This document shows, in pieces, positions 50,213 through 58,075 of a stretch of 64,000 bases of DNA. The notes beneath the pieces are model-generated. The model searched no databases, was not told the origin of the DNA, and saw only the letters and a list, made by a program, of their open reading frames with translations. The DNA is taken from contig JODU01000012.1 of assembly GCA_000720845.1 (NCBI GenBank), positions 186,001 through 250,000 of the forward strand, written 5' to 3'. This stretch comes from Kitasatospora aureofaciens (lineage in GTDB: Bacteria; Actinomycetota; Actinomycetes; Streptomycetales; Streptomycetaceae). Positions within the stretch are counted from its first letter, which is position 1. Each line of letters begins with the position of its first letter. The position numbers and the translations under genes are program-made.

Positions 50213-51048
50213 TCAGCGGACCGCGGTGACGTTGCGGGCGGCCCAGTCGGCGAAGGGGCGCGGGGCGCGGCCGAGGACGCGCTCGACGTCCGGGCTGACG
50301 CGCAGCTCGGCCGGGCTCGGGTTGCCGAGGATGTCCAGGGTGTCGTCGGCGAGTTCCGCCGGCATGCTCCGCGCCATCGCGGCCCTGGCCTCGTCGCGGG
50401 TCAGCTCGTGGAACGCCACGGGCGACCCCAGCGCGGCGGCGATGGCCTCCGTCTGCCCGCGCGGAGTGATCACCTCCGGGCCGGTCAGCTCGTACGCGCC
50501 ACCGATGTACCGGTCCTCCAGCAGACAGGCCGCCGCCACCGCCGCGATGTCGGCCGGATCGATCACCGGCACCCCGACATCGCCGAAGGGCGCCGCGACG
50601 ACCCGTCGCTCACGGACGGACTCGGCCCACCACAGGGCGTTGGAGGCGAAGCCGCCCGGCCGCAGCAGAGCCCACTGGAGGCCGGACTCCCGCACCTTGT
50701 CCTCCAGCTCGCGCATCGCGATCCGCGTCGCCCCGAAGGGCCTGGTCACCACGCCGAGCGTGGAGAGCAGGACGATGCGGCGGACCCCGCCGTCCGCGGC
50801 CTCGGCGACGATGTCGGCGGGGCTGGCGCCGAGGGCGTGCAGATCGCCGGAGAGCAGCAGGAACAGCGACTTCGCCCCGGCCAGCGCGGGCCGCAGGCCG
50901 GCCGGCTCGGCGAGGTCGGCCACCAGGTGGCGGGCACTGGCACCGCCGCCGGGTGCCGCGACACCGCCGTCACCTGCTCGCCCGCCGCTGCCAGCGCCCG
51001 CGTCAGCGGCCGCCCGATGTTCCCGGTCGCCCCGGTCACCACGATCAT
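50213..51048 (-). pseudogene. NmrA-like NAD(P)-binding protein with a frameshift
   Basis: MIVVTGATGNIGRPLTRALA begins a Rossmann fold at 51048, then AAAGEQVTAVSRHPAAVP. The continuation RHLVADLAEPAGLRPALAGA and the rest of the protein (SLFLLLSGDLHALGASPADI through FADWAARNVTAVR) lie in another frame. The switch falls at about 50935-50955 in a GCC/CGG-rich stretch. Restored, the protein would have about 278 residues and resemble NmrA/HSCARG-type redox sensors or NAD(P)H-binding reductases. The adjacent divergent HxlR remnant makes this a regulator/target pair. A sequencing error is an equally good explanation. Confidence 0.75.
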
Positions 51049-51141
51049 GTCCAGCTCCTTCTCGGATGTCCTCTGTGGACCTGCACGCTAGGAGCGAGGA
51101 CTAACTTCTGGTAAGGGCATACCTGGAGGTAAGCTCATGAC

Positions 51142-51513
51142 ATGACGGAAGGCGTGCAGCCAGACGGGTCGGGACCGGCGAGCGGTATGACGTGTTTCAC
51201 ACCGACTGCCTGGCGCGCGACGTGGTCGACCATGTGACCAGCAGGTGGGGCATCTGGGTGCTGATCGCCCTGCGGCGCAACGACCTCCGGTTCTACGAGC
51301 TGCGCGAGAGCATCCGGGGCATGAGCGAGAAGATGCTCGCCCAGACCCTGCGCGTCCTGGTCGAGGACGCGCAGGGTCTGGCGGAAGGTCGAGCCGACGA
51401 CGCCGCCGCAGGTCACGTACGGGCTCACCGGGTTCGGCCGGGACATCGGGGAGCCGCTGACGGACCTGTTCGACCGGATCACCCAGCGCCTGTCGGCGGA
51501 CGGCACGCCCTAG
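51142..51513 (+). pseudogene. HxlR-family regulator with two frameshifts
   Basis: Three frames together give one HxlR protein: MTEGVQPDGSGPASG, then YDVFHTDCLARDVVDHVTSR, WGIWVLIALRRNDLRFYELR and MSEKMLAQTLRVLVED, then PTTPPQVTYGLTGFGRDIGE and LTDLFDRITQRLSADGTP to the TAG at 51511. Shifts lie at about 51180-51190 and 51370-51395. The full-length protein would be about 123 residues, normal for the family. It is divergent from the frameshifted NmrA-like gene, an arrangement common in Streptomyces. Confidence 0.75.
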
Positions 51514-51641
51514 CCGGCCCTCGGGGGAGGCCCGCTGTCAGTGGTGTCGGGCACGATGTCGGACGGGGCACAGGTACCGAGCACACGCACCAAGCGCACC
51601 TGCCGAACACGCCGCGGACGGACGACGGGCGGAGGGCCTGC

Positions 51642-51850
51642 ATGGGTGACGACGGACGACGGCACATCAGGACGGCCGAGCGGCGGCACCGGCTGGCCCT
51701 GCGCCAGCGGCTGGTGGGGGCCGCGCGGGCGGGGAGCCCGGAGGACGTCGCCGCATCACTGGTCGCGCTGCACGGCACCGACCCGGCGACGGTGCATCTG
51801 GCCGTGGGCGCGCGGCTGGCGGGCGCGGCGGGACTGGTACCTCGCCCCCG
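51642..51850 (+). pseudogene. N-terminal fragment of a winged-helix (AlkZ/YcaQ-like) protein
   Basis: From ATG 51642 the frame gives HIRTAERRHRLALRQRLVGA, then PEDVAASLVALHGTDPATVH and LAVGARLAG. This matches the opening of the winged-helix DNA-binding family that includes crosslink-repair glycosylases AlkZ/YcaQ (pattern R-RL--RH-L---V-AL-GLHATDPATV-LS--AR). Homology stops at about 51850, where a transposase fragment begins. GGAGGG precedes the start. Confidence 0.6.
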
Positions 51851-51871
51851 AGCTGCGGCCCACGCTGTTCG

Positions 51872-51976
51872 ACCGACCCGGCCGGGGAGGTCCTCTGGCT
51901 GTCGCCGGCACTGACGGGCCGCTCCCACGATCTGACGGCCGCCCGCATCCACAGATCCGCGGAGGCGGCAGCCTGA
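51872..51976 (+). mobile_element. IS5-type transposase fragment
   Basis: The frame TDPAGEVLWLSPALTGRSHD, then LTAARIHRSAEAAA, matches a conserved block of IS5-like DDE transposases (pattern G-V-WISPALPGATHDLTAAR-HGI). Only about 34 residues remain. Confidence 0.58.
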
Positions 51977-52187
51977 TCACCGACGGCGGGATTTGTCTCC
52001 TGCCACCAACTCACGAGCTCTGCCCAGGACAGGCCGGCGGTGCCGAGAGGCCGCGTGTATGTCAGGCAGTACTGGGCGTTACGGACGATGTCGAGGCGGT
52101 TGTTGACCGCGTCGCATAGAACGATCTCAGGCTTTGGACCGGTAGCGGCAAAGATCAGGTTCTTGAACTCTCCGTTGACACCCGTCA
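51977..52187 (-). pseudogene. Fragment of an unidentified protein, possibly AbiJ-related
   Basis: The minus strand encodes coherent sequence: GEFKNLIFAATGPKPEIVLC, then DAVNNRLDIVRNAQYCLTYT and LSWAELVSWWQETNP. Codon use is lower in GC than the host genes. From memory this resembles the N-terminal domains of some AbiJ-type abortive-infection proteins, but I cannot confirm it. It is bounded by transposase fragments on both sides and has no start. Confidence 0.4.
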
Positions 52188-52305
52188 TACCCAGCGACGC
52201 GAGCAGCATCATCGCGCGCCGATAGCGCACCGAACTCGTGCTGCCCCGGCACACGATCTGCTGCAGCTTCTGCCCCTCCTGGTCGATCAGTCTGCGTACA
52301 CGACA
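52188..52305 (-). mobile_element. IS630-type transposase N-terminal fragment
   Basis: Reads RVRRLIDQEGQKLQQIVCRG, then STSSVRYRRAMMLLASLGM on the minus strand, matching the opening of Streptomyces IS630-family transposases (pattern L--EE-QKLQQIVRRGSTSSVRYRRAMMLLASAGGN). It is fused in frame to the unidentified fragment at its 3' side. Confidence 0.65.
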
Positions 52306-52377
52306 GGCTCAGCCACCGCGCCTCCGGCGATCGAATGGACGCCACCGCACATCCAACCGTCGCGACCGCCAACCCCG

Positions 52378-52632
52378 CGAACCTTGGCGGGGACTGGACC
52401 GCTTCGAGGGCCGCACCTGGCGCGGCTGGCACCACCACGTCACCCTCGTCACCGCAGCCCAGGCATTCCTCACCCTCAGGCGGCTCGACCCAAAAGCCCA
52501 CACACCGGCCTGACCCTCTACCAGGTTCTTGATCTCCTCCAAGACCTGCTGAGGTGCTGGACCGGTACCTGCACCACCTGCGGACGACCTCTAGCCAACC
52601 CGCGCAGCCGACGCAGACAGCCCAGAACCTAA
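52378..52632 (+). mobile_element. IS701-type transposase C-terminal fragment
   Basis: Two frames give LDRFEGRTWRGWHHHVTLVT, then AAQAFLTLRRLDP, then LTLYQVLDLLQDLLRCWTGT and CTTCGRPL. This is the C-terminal end of IS701-family transposases (pattern DHFEGRSW-GWHHHVTL---A-AFLT... L-CWTG-C--CRR). A frameshift near 52510 separates the parts. Confidence 0.65.
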
Positions 52633-52680
52633 CGAAGCACTACTAGAGCGTGTCTCCTTGATCCGTTTGTTCGATCGGAT

Positions 52681-53497
52681 ATGTCCGTCCGGCTGGTGAT
52701 CACGGATGCGATGTGGGACCGGATCAAGCCGTTGATGCCGGCCGATCCGGTCCGCGGCCGATGGGCCAGAACCCAAACCCGTGAACAACTGCTGTCGCTA
52801 CCCGTGAACAAAGCCAACCCCGGCCAGCTCATCGTCATCGCCGGCCGCCCGACCACGGGAACCTCCACCCTCGCCCTGAACCTGCTGCGCTCCGCGGCCG
52901 TCAAGCACAACCTGCCCGCTGCCTACTTCGCACTGGAGTCCCGCCGCACCGACATCACCATGCGGCTCTTGGTCGCCGAGGCCCGCGTCGCCCTGCACCA
53001 CATGCGCTCCGGCACCATGACCGACGACGACTGGAGCCGCCTCGCCAAAGGGATGCCCTCGGTCTCCGGAGCCCCGCTCTACCTCCAGGACGACGCCTAC
53101 GCCAACTTCACCAAGATGCGCGCGCACTGCCGACGCCTGCACGGCCTGAAGCTCATCGCCGTCGACGACCTGCAGCTGCTCAACTACGGCACCCGCCCTC
53201 TCGGATCCCGCTGCCAAAAGGTCTCCGAGGTCGCCCGCAGCCTGAAGAATCTGGCCAAGGAACTCGAGATCCCCGTCATCGCCGTCTCCACCCTCAACGC
53301 GGGCCCGAACACCGTACGGACAAGAGGCCCTACCTCAGCGACCTGCGCGATTCCGGCGCCCTGGAGGACAACGCCGACTTCGTCTCGCTGCCGCCCGCAG
53401 AACTGGAGAACATGCCCATCCTGGCTGGATACCGAGGCCCGGGGCTGTTCGAGGTCGGTCCGGAGGTATCCGGCCATGGGCCTGGAGCTTTCCCACC
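52681..53497 (+). pseudogene. Chimera: IS5 transposase N-terminus joined to a DnaB-like helicase domain
   Basis: ATG 52681 opens an IS5 transposase (MSVRLVITDAMWDRIKPLMP, ADPVRGR). After about 30 residues this changes to a DnaB-type C-terminal helicase: PGQLIVIAGRPTTGTSTLAL (Walker A, with Thr in place of the Lys), AAYFALESRRTDITMRLLVA, LKLIAVDDLQLLNYGTRPLG (Walker B) and LAKELEIPVIAVSTLNAGP. At about 53310 the frame shifts and RTDKRPYLSDLRDSGALEDN, then ADFVSLPPAELENMPILAGY, continue in another frame. The helicase N-terminal domain is missing. Non-functional on two counts, plus the altered Walker lysine. Confidence 0.72.
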
Positions 53498-53542
53498 GGC
53501 GACATGGCCCACCTGCCCGCCGTCGGCGCCAGTCTCTTCGGG

Positions 53543-54232
53543 TCAACGGTCCTGGAACGTGTCCAGGGCCACGGCCTGGGCGACGGCCAGGCGGGGGTCC
53601 GGTCCGGGGGTGAGGATGTCGACCACGTAACGGTCCCGCAGACCCCACTTCCTGTCCACCTTCAGCACCTGCTTGCCTCCCGTCTCGAAGTCGAAGTGGT
53701 ACGGCCACAGGAACGGCAGGTCCAGCGGCAGGAAGTCCCAGGCGCGGCGGAGCACAGCCACGAACCGGTTACGCTCCCGGCCGACGGCGGCCGGGAATCC
53801 GGGCTGGTCCAGCACCCAGGTCGAACGCACCAGGGAGGCGACGTCCTTCTCCTCGAAACCGCCGACAAGGTTGCCCTCCGCGTCCCACACGTCGTAGCCA
53901 TCACCGGCGCCGCGAAGGCCGCGCTCCTCGATGCTGAACAGCACGCGGGTCCCGGACAGGCCGGTGTGGAAGGTGATCTTCTCCTTGAGCGAGAATCGCT
54001 TCACCTCGGCGCAGGCCACGACCTCGCCCTCAGAGCCGTCCGGCATCAGCTCGCTCACGGTGTAACGGCCGGCCTTGAGACGGTTCTCCTGCCGGACGGT
54101 GAAACGTCTGCCGGTCCACTGTCCCGCACTGTCCACTGTTCCGCTCCCGAAGCCGTCGTTCCCTGTGCCGCCGCTGAGTGCGTCCGGCGGAGCCATCGTC
54201 ACCGGACCGCCCGCCCCTGCGGCAGTCTCCAT
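53543..54232 (-). CDS. LURP-one-related/phospholipid-scramblase-like protein
   Basis: 229 residues. A Gly/Ser-rich N-terminus of about 35 residues precedes a Tubby-like barrel: RRFTVRQENRLKAGRYTVSE, then VKRFSLKEKITFHTGLSGTR, VLFSIEERG, YDVWDAEGNLVGGFEEKDVA and GKQVLKVDRKWGLRDRYVVD. This is the scramblase/LURP-one fold, whose bacterial members have no settled function. It is convergent with the helicase remnant and divergent from the histidine kinase gene. No signal peptide. Confidence 0.83.
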   Translation of the reverse strand: METAAGAGGPVTMAPPDALSGGTGNDGFGSGTVDSAGQWTGRRFTVRQENRLKAGRYTVSELMPDGSEGEVVACAEVKRFSLKEKITFHTGLSGTRVLFSIEERGLRGAGDGYDVWDAEGNLVGGFEEKDVASLVRSTWVLDQPGFPAAVGRERNRFVAVLRRAWDFLPLDLPFLWPYHFDFETGGKQVLKVDRKWGLRDRYVVDILTPGPDPRLAVAQAVALDTFQDR

Positions 54233-54364
54233 AAGTCGTCACCCGTAACGACCAAAGAGGGCAGGAATCCCAGGAACCGAGGCCTCCCCGACCCCCCTTC
54301 GTCGCGCGCGACCGCACCGAAGGAAGGATGCGGGCGTCAGAGGGCAGCCGTCTATCGTCTGCGC

Positions 54365-56083
54365 GTGGATGCTGCAGAAACTCCCCGTACCGGACCGTCG
54401 TTCCGCTTCCGTCTCGCCGCCGCCTCCGCCTGGCCCCGGCGGCGGATCGTCGGCGAGGCCGTGCTCACCCCAGTGCTCTCCGGGATCGCAGGCATCCTTC
54501 GCACGGCGGAGACCGGCTCCCTGGTACAGGGCGGGGCACTGGCCCTGGTCGTCGCCGTACTGTCCCTGGCGCGTCGCGCCCTGCCGGCGTCGGTACTGCT
54601 GGCCGCGTCAGCCCTGGCGGGCACCTTTCTCGGTGCGTTCGTCCTGCTGGTCTGCGCCGGATGGTCCGCCGGCAGCCGCATCGAGCGCCCGGCGCGGGCA
54701 CTGGCCGCGTTCACGGCCGGTTTCGTGCTCCACCTTGTCGCCGGCGTGGCCAGCGCACCAGATGAAGACCTCGGACTGTCGGTGCTGGTGACCGTCGCAC
54801 TTACCGGGGGGCCGTTCCTGGTGCTCGCGGTGGTGCCCGGTTTCGCCGCCCGATACCGTGCCCAGCGGCACGCCCTGCTGGACGCCCTGCGGCGGCACAA
54901 CGCCCAACTGGTGCGCGAACGGGCGATGGTGGCGCGCCAGGCCCGGCTGCTGGAGCGGCAGCGCATCGCCCAGGACATGCACGACAGCCTTGGCCACCAA
55001 CTTGCCCTGATCGCCGTGCACACGGGGGCGCTGGAGGTGGACCCGGAGCTCAATGGCCGCCAGCGGGAAGGTGTGGGCGTCCTCCGGGAGGCATCCAGAT
55101 CGGCGATGCGGGAGCTGCGCGAAGCCGTGGGCATCCTGCGCAACGACGCGGAGATGTCCGGGCCCGGTCCGCAGGAAGCCGGGCCCTCCTCGGACCGTGC
55201 CGCGGTTTCTGTCGACGAGCTGGTCGCGTCGTCGCGGGCGGCGGGCGCGACAGTGGAACTGCACCGCTCCGGCGCCGAGCGACCCCTCACCCCCGCTGTC
55301 GACCGGGCGGCGTACCGCATCGCTCAGGAGGGACTGACCAATGCACACAAGCACGCGCCGGGCGCCCCGATCACGGTCGCGCTGCGCTACGAACCGGACA
55401 GCCTCGTAGTCGAGGTGGCGAACGGCCCAGTACCGGCCGGGGTTCCGGCCGCACCCCCCGCGATCAGCGGCCAACAGGGGCTGACGGGCCTGCGGGAGCG
55501 GGCCCGTCTGGTCGGCGGCATGGTGCACACCGGCCTCACCCCCGGCGGGGGCTTCCGCCTCGCCGGTGTGCTGCCGTACGCCGGTGGCGAGCGGCAGTCC
55601 CCTCCGGGCGGCGCGACTTCGGTGGCTGCGGACGACGACTTCCGAGGGCAGATCGGCGGGGCCTCGGCGGGAAATGGTGGTGGCGTCCTCGAACGCGTCG
55701 TACCGCACAAGGAGTTCACCGCCATCATGAGCAGCAAGAAGAACGCCGCCCTGGGATGCGCCGCCACCGCCGTGGTCCTCGTCGTGGGCGTCGGCGCCCT
55801 TCTGGTGTGGGGGGTGTCGAAAGGGATCGACGAGTTGGAGAAGGGGGCCATACCGGCGAGCGTGTACGAGTCGGCTCGAGTCGGCGAGGCCGAGGCGGAC
55901 CTGCGCGGGAAGTTGCCGGAAGGCGGCTCGTTGCTCACCGACGGCGTGGAGAAGCAGGGGCCTGCGCTGCCCGATGACGCGGCCTGCGAACACTTCGTGG
56001 ACGACGAGAAGGACATCGTCTACCGATTCTGCTTCCGCGACGGGAAGCTCGCCTCCAAAGTGTCCTACACGTGGAGCCCCTGA
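54365..56083 (+). CDS. NarL-type sensor histidine kinase with C-terminal membrane-protein extension
   Basis: 572 residues in one open frame. About five membrane helices (residues 30-160), a coiled linker (ALLDALRRHNAQLVRERAMV), a HisKA_3 domain with the phosphorylated His in QRIAQDMHDSLGHQLALIAV, and a HATPase domain (YRIAQEGLTNAHKHAPGAPI, then QQGLTGLRERARLVGGMVHT) end near residue 415. The frame then runs on through VPHKEFTAIMSSKKNAALGC, one more helix (AATAVVLVVGVGALLVWGVS) and an outer domain of about 95 residues. The extension is not part of ordinary kinases of this class. The GTG start at 54365 is chosen for its position before the first helix. Confidence 0.83.
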   Translation: MDAAETPRTGPSFRFRLAAASAWPRRRIVGEAVLTPVLSGIAGILRTAETGSLVQGGALALVVAVLSLARRALPASVLLAASALAGTFLGAFVLLVCAGWSAGSRIERPARALAAFTAGFVLHLVAGVASAPDEDLGLSVLVTVALTGGPFLVLAVVPGFAARYRAQRHALLDALRRHNAQLVRERAMVARQARLLERQRIAQDMHDSLGHQLALIAVHTGALEVDPELNGRQREGVGVLREASRSAMRELREAVGILRNDAEMSGPGPQEAGPSSDRAAVSVDELVASSRAAGATVELHRSGAERPLTPAVDRAAYRIAQEGLTNAHKHAPGAPITVALRYEPDSLVVEVANGPVPAGVPAAPPAISGQQGLTGLRERARLVGGMVHTGLTPGGGFRLAGVLPYAGGERQSPPGGATSVAADDDFRGQIGGASAGNGGGVLERVVPHKEFTAIMSSKKNAALGCAATAVVLVVGVGALLVWGVSKGIDELEKGAIPASVYESARVGEAEADLRGKLPEGGSLLTDGVEKQGPALPDDAACEHFVDDEKDIVYRFCFRDGKLASKVSYTWSP

Positions 56084-56176
56084 CCCGAGGTCTGTGACCG
56101 CGCTCCCGGCCGGATCGGGCATGATGAGCTGGCCTGTTGTGTCCGCCTGTCACACCGATCCCGCGCAGGAGATCGC

Positions 56177-56839
56177 ATGATCCGGGTTCTCATCGCCGAC
56201 GACGAGCCGCTCATCAGAGCAGGCATCAGAATGATCCTCACCTCCGCCGGGGACATCGAGGTCGTCGCCGAGGCACGGGACGGCCGGGAGGCGGTGGACA
56301 CCGCTCGGAGCACCGCGGTCGACGTGGCCCTGCTGGACATCCAGATGCCCGTGATGGACGGGCTGACCGCGCTGGCCGAACTGGGCCGTGCCGCGCCGGG
56401 GGTACGGGTGCTGATCCTGACGACGTTCGGGGAACGCGACAACGTCCTGCGGGCGCTCGGCCACGGCAGTGCGGGCTTCCTGCTGAAGGACACCGCCCCG
56501 CAGGAGCTGATCCACGCAGTCCGCGCGGCGGCGGCCGGCAACGCTTACCTGTCCCCGGCCGCCACCCGCCACGTAGTGGACACCCTCGCTTCCCCCGCCG
56601 CCACCGTGCGTGGCGAGGAGGCGCGCCGCCGCCTGGCCGGGCTGACTGGTCGCGAACGCGAGGTTCTGGCCCTGCTCGGCGAAGGACTGTCCAACGCGGC
56701 CGCCGGCGCCCGCCTGCATATGAGCGAGGCGACGGTGAAGACCTACGTCAGCCGCGTCCTGACCAAGCTCGACTGCGACAACCGGGTCCAAGCGGCGCTC
56801 CTGGCCCGCGACGCGGGCCTGGAGCCGTGCGCAGAGTGA
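56177..56839 (+). CDS. NarL/LuxR-type response regulator
   Basis: 220 residues. Receiver: VLIADDEPLIRAGIRMILTS with acidic pair, phospho-Asp in VDVALLDIQMPVMDGLTALA, Thr in LILTTFGERDNVLRAL and Lys in GFLLKDTAPQELI. The C-terminal HTH is LTGREREVLALLGEGLSNAA, then AGARLHMSEATVKTYVSRVL. It is the partner of the kinase upstream (93-bp gap, same strand). All conserved receiver residues are present. Confidence 0.93.
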   Translation: MIRVLIADDEPLIRAGIRMILTSAGDIEVVAEARDGREAVDTARSTAVDVALLDIQMPVMDGLTALAELGRAAPGVRVLILTTFGERDNVLRALGHGSAGFLLKDTAPQELIHAVRAAAAGNAYLSPAATRHVVDTLASPAATVRGEEARRRLAGLTGREREVLALLGEGLSNAAAGARLHMSEATVKTYVSRVLTKLDCDNRVQAALLARDAGLEPCAE

Positions 56840-57303
56840 ACCTCAGCGCTCCGGCAAACCGTACGTGGAACGGATCTCCGAACTCACCCTCAGAGATGAG
56901 CCCCGTGAACCGGACTATCCGGATTCCGAGGTCCTGCTCACCATCGTCAATGCGGTACGCCATTGCCGACCGGTCCCGGTCCACTACGGCGACGGCGACG
57001 GACGCCGTACCGGCGCAGAGCACCTATTCCGTTGCCGTCGTATTCCTGCGGGCAGTGGCAGCTCTCACCTGTTCGCGCTGAACTGCACGTTGATCTTGTG
57101 GGGTTCAGGAACAGTTTTGTGAGCTCGCGGCGCTTCGTTGCACTACAGACGGTGATGAGCCGTGGCTGCGTCCGGCGATGGAGAGGATTCCGACACGACC
57201 ATGAGACTGACCGCCTCAGACATGGCTTGAGACACCCGCCGAGCCCGAGGTCACAGCAGCGTCGTATGACACGAATCGCGAGAACCTACAGTTCTCCCGA
57301 CGG
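56840..57303. other. Gap between the response regulator and a decayed locus
   Basis: No gene supported. One short plus-strand stretch (56865-57000) encodes SEVLLTIVNAVRHCRPVPVH and YGDGDGRRT, faintly like a WYL-domain regulator fragment, but it is too short to assign. The rest is lower in GC and reads as random in all frames. Confidence 0.35.
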
Positions 57304-57735
57304 TCAGGATGTCTGCGCCTCTGCGGGCGTCGGGTCCAAGGAGTCGAGGAGTTCCCCGAAGGTGATCTTCTCGTCGTCGTAGTCGAAGGTCATGGCAGCG
57401 GCGAGTGCCCCACCGGTCGGTGCTGCGCCCGCAGCGGTCCAGCAGGATCGTCAGGGCGACGTCGGGTTCGTGGTTGGCGAGGACCTCGTCGGCGGGGATC
57501 TGGCGTAGGTGCTCCAGGGTGCGGTAGCGGGACTTCGCGACGGCGCGGTAGACCTCGGAGCGGGAGAGGATCTCCCCGGTGGCGGGGAAGTCGAGCCAGG
57601 ACTGCAGGACGGCCGCGGGGTCGGGGTGCTTGCCGAGTTCGTCGTCGTCCACCAGCCGCACCACACCGTCGTCCTCGTCTGCCGGAACCGGGATGACGGC
57701 CGCCGCGGCCAGGAACCAGTCGGGGCCGTCGGCCT
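57304..57735 (-). pseudogene. C-terminal fragment of an unidentified protein
   Basis: The minus strand encodes DGPDWFLAAAAVIPVPADED, then VVRLVDDDELGKHPDPAAVL, LDFPATGEILSRSEVYRAVA and HLRQIPADEVLANHEPDVAL; after a frame change near 57400 it ends MTFDYDDEKITFGELLDSLD, PTPAEAQTS and a stop. I do not recognise the family. It is fused at its 5' side to the IS5 fragment, so its N-terminus has been lost. Confidence 0.5.
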
Positions 57736-57957
57736 TCTGAAGGGTAGCCGCCGTCGGCCCAGACCTTCGACACGGTGGGGTGGGCCGCGGCCAGGTCGTC
57801 GAGCAGGAGCTTGCCGCCGGTGGTGTCGTGCACGGACGCGGCGGTGACCAGGACGGCCAGGACCAGGCCGAGGGTGTCGGTGATGACGTGCCGCTTGCGT
57901 CCTTTGATCTTCTTGCCGGCTTCGATGCCCTGACTGGTCTCGGCCACTCACGCTCCG
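57720..57957 (-). mobile_element. IS5-type transposase fragment
   Basis: AETSQGIEAGKKIKGRKRHV, then ITDTLGLVLAVLVTAASVHD and LAAAHPTVSKVWADGGY match the second half of IS5-family transposases up to the WxDGGY motif. Both ends are missing: it breaks at about 57957 upstream and joins the unidentified fragment at about 57730. Confidence 0.72.
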
Positions 57958-58075
57958 CCCAAGACCGCCGACACCGGTAGTCACAAGATCCTCCCCAACT
58001 ACCAACTACATAGATCAGATGCCCTCTAACGAGCTTGTGCACGGTAGGCGGTGAGGCGTCGCGACCGAGCCGGAA

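Noticed and set aside
47742..51104. 1120-residue plus-strand open frame
   Set aside because: Antisense to two clear MDR genes and out of frame with the ArsR gene. Rich in Arg, His and Gln with no domain.
56865..57122. Small gene after the response regulator
   Set aside because: The short WYL-like similarity is too weak, and the rest of the frame is not protein-like.
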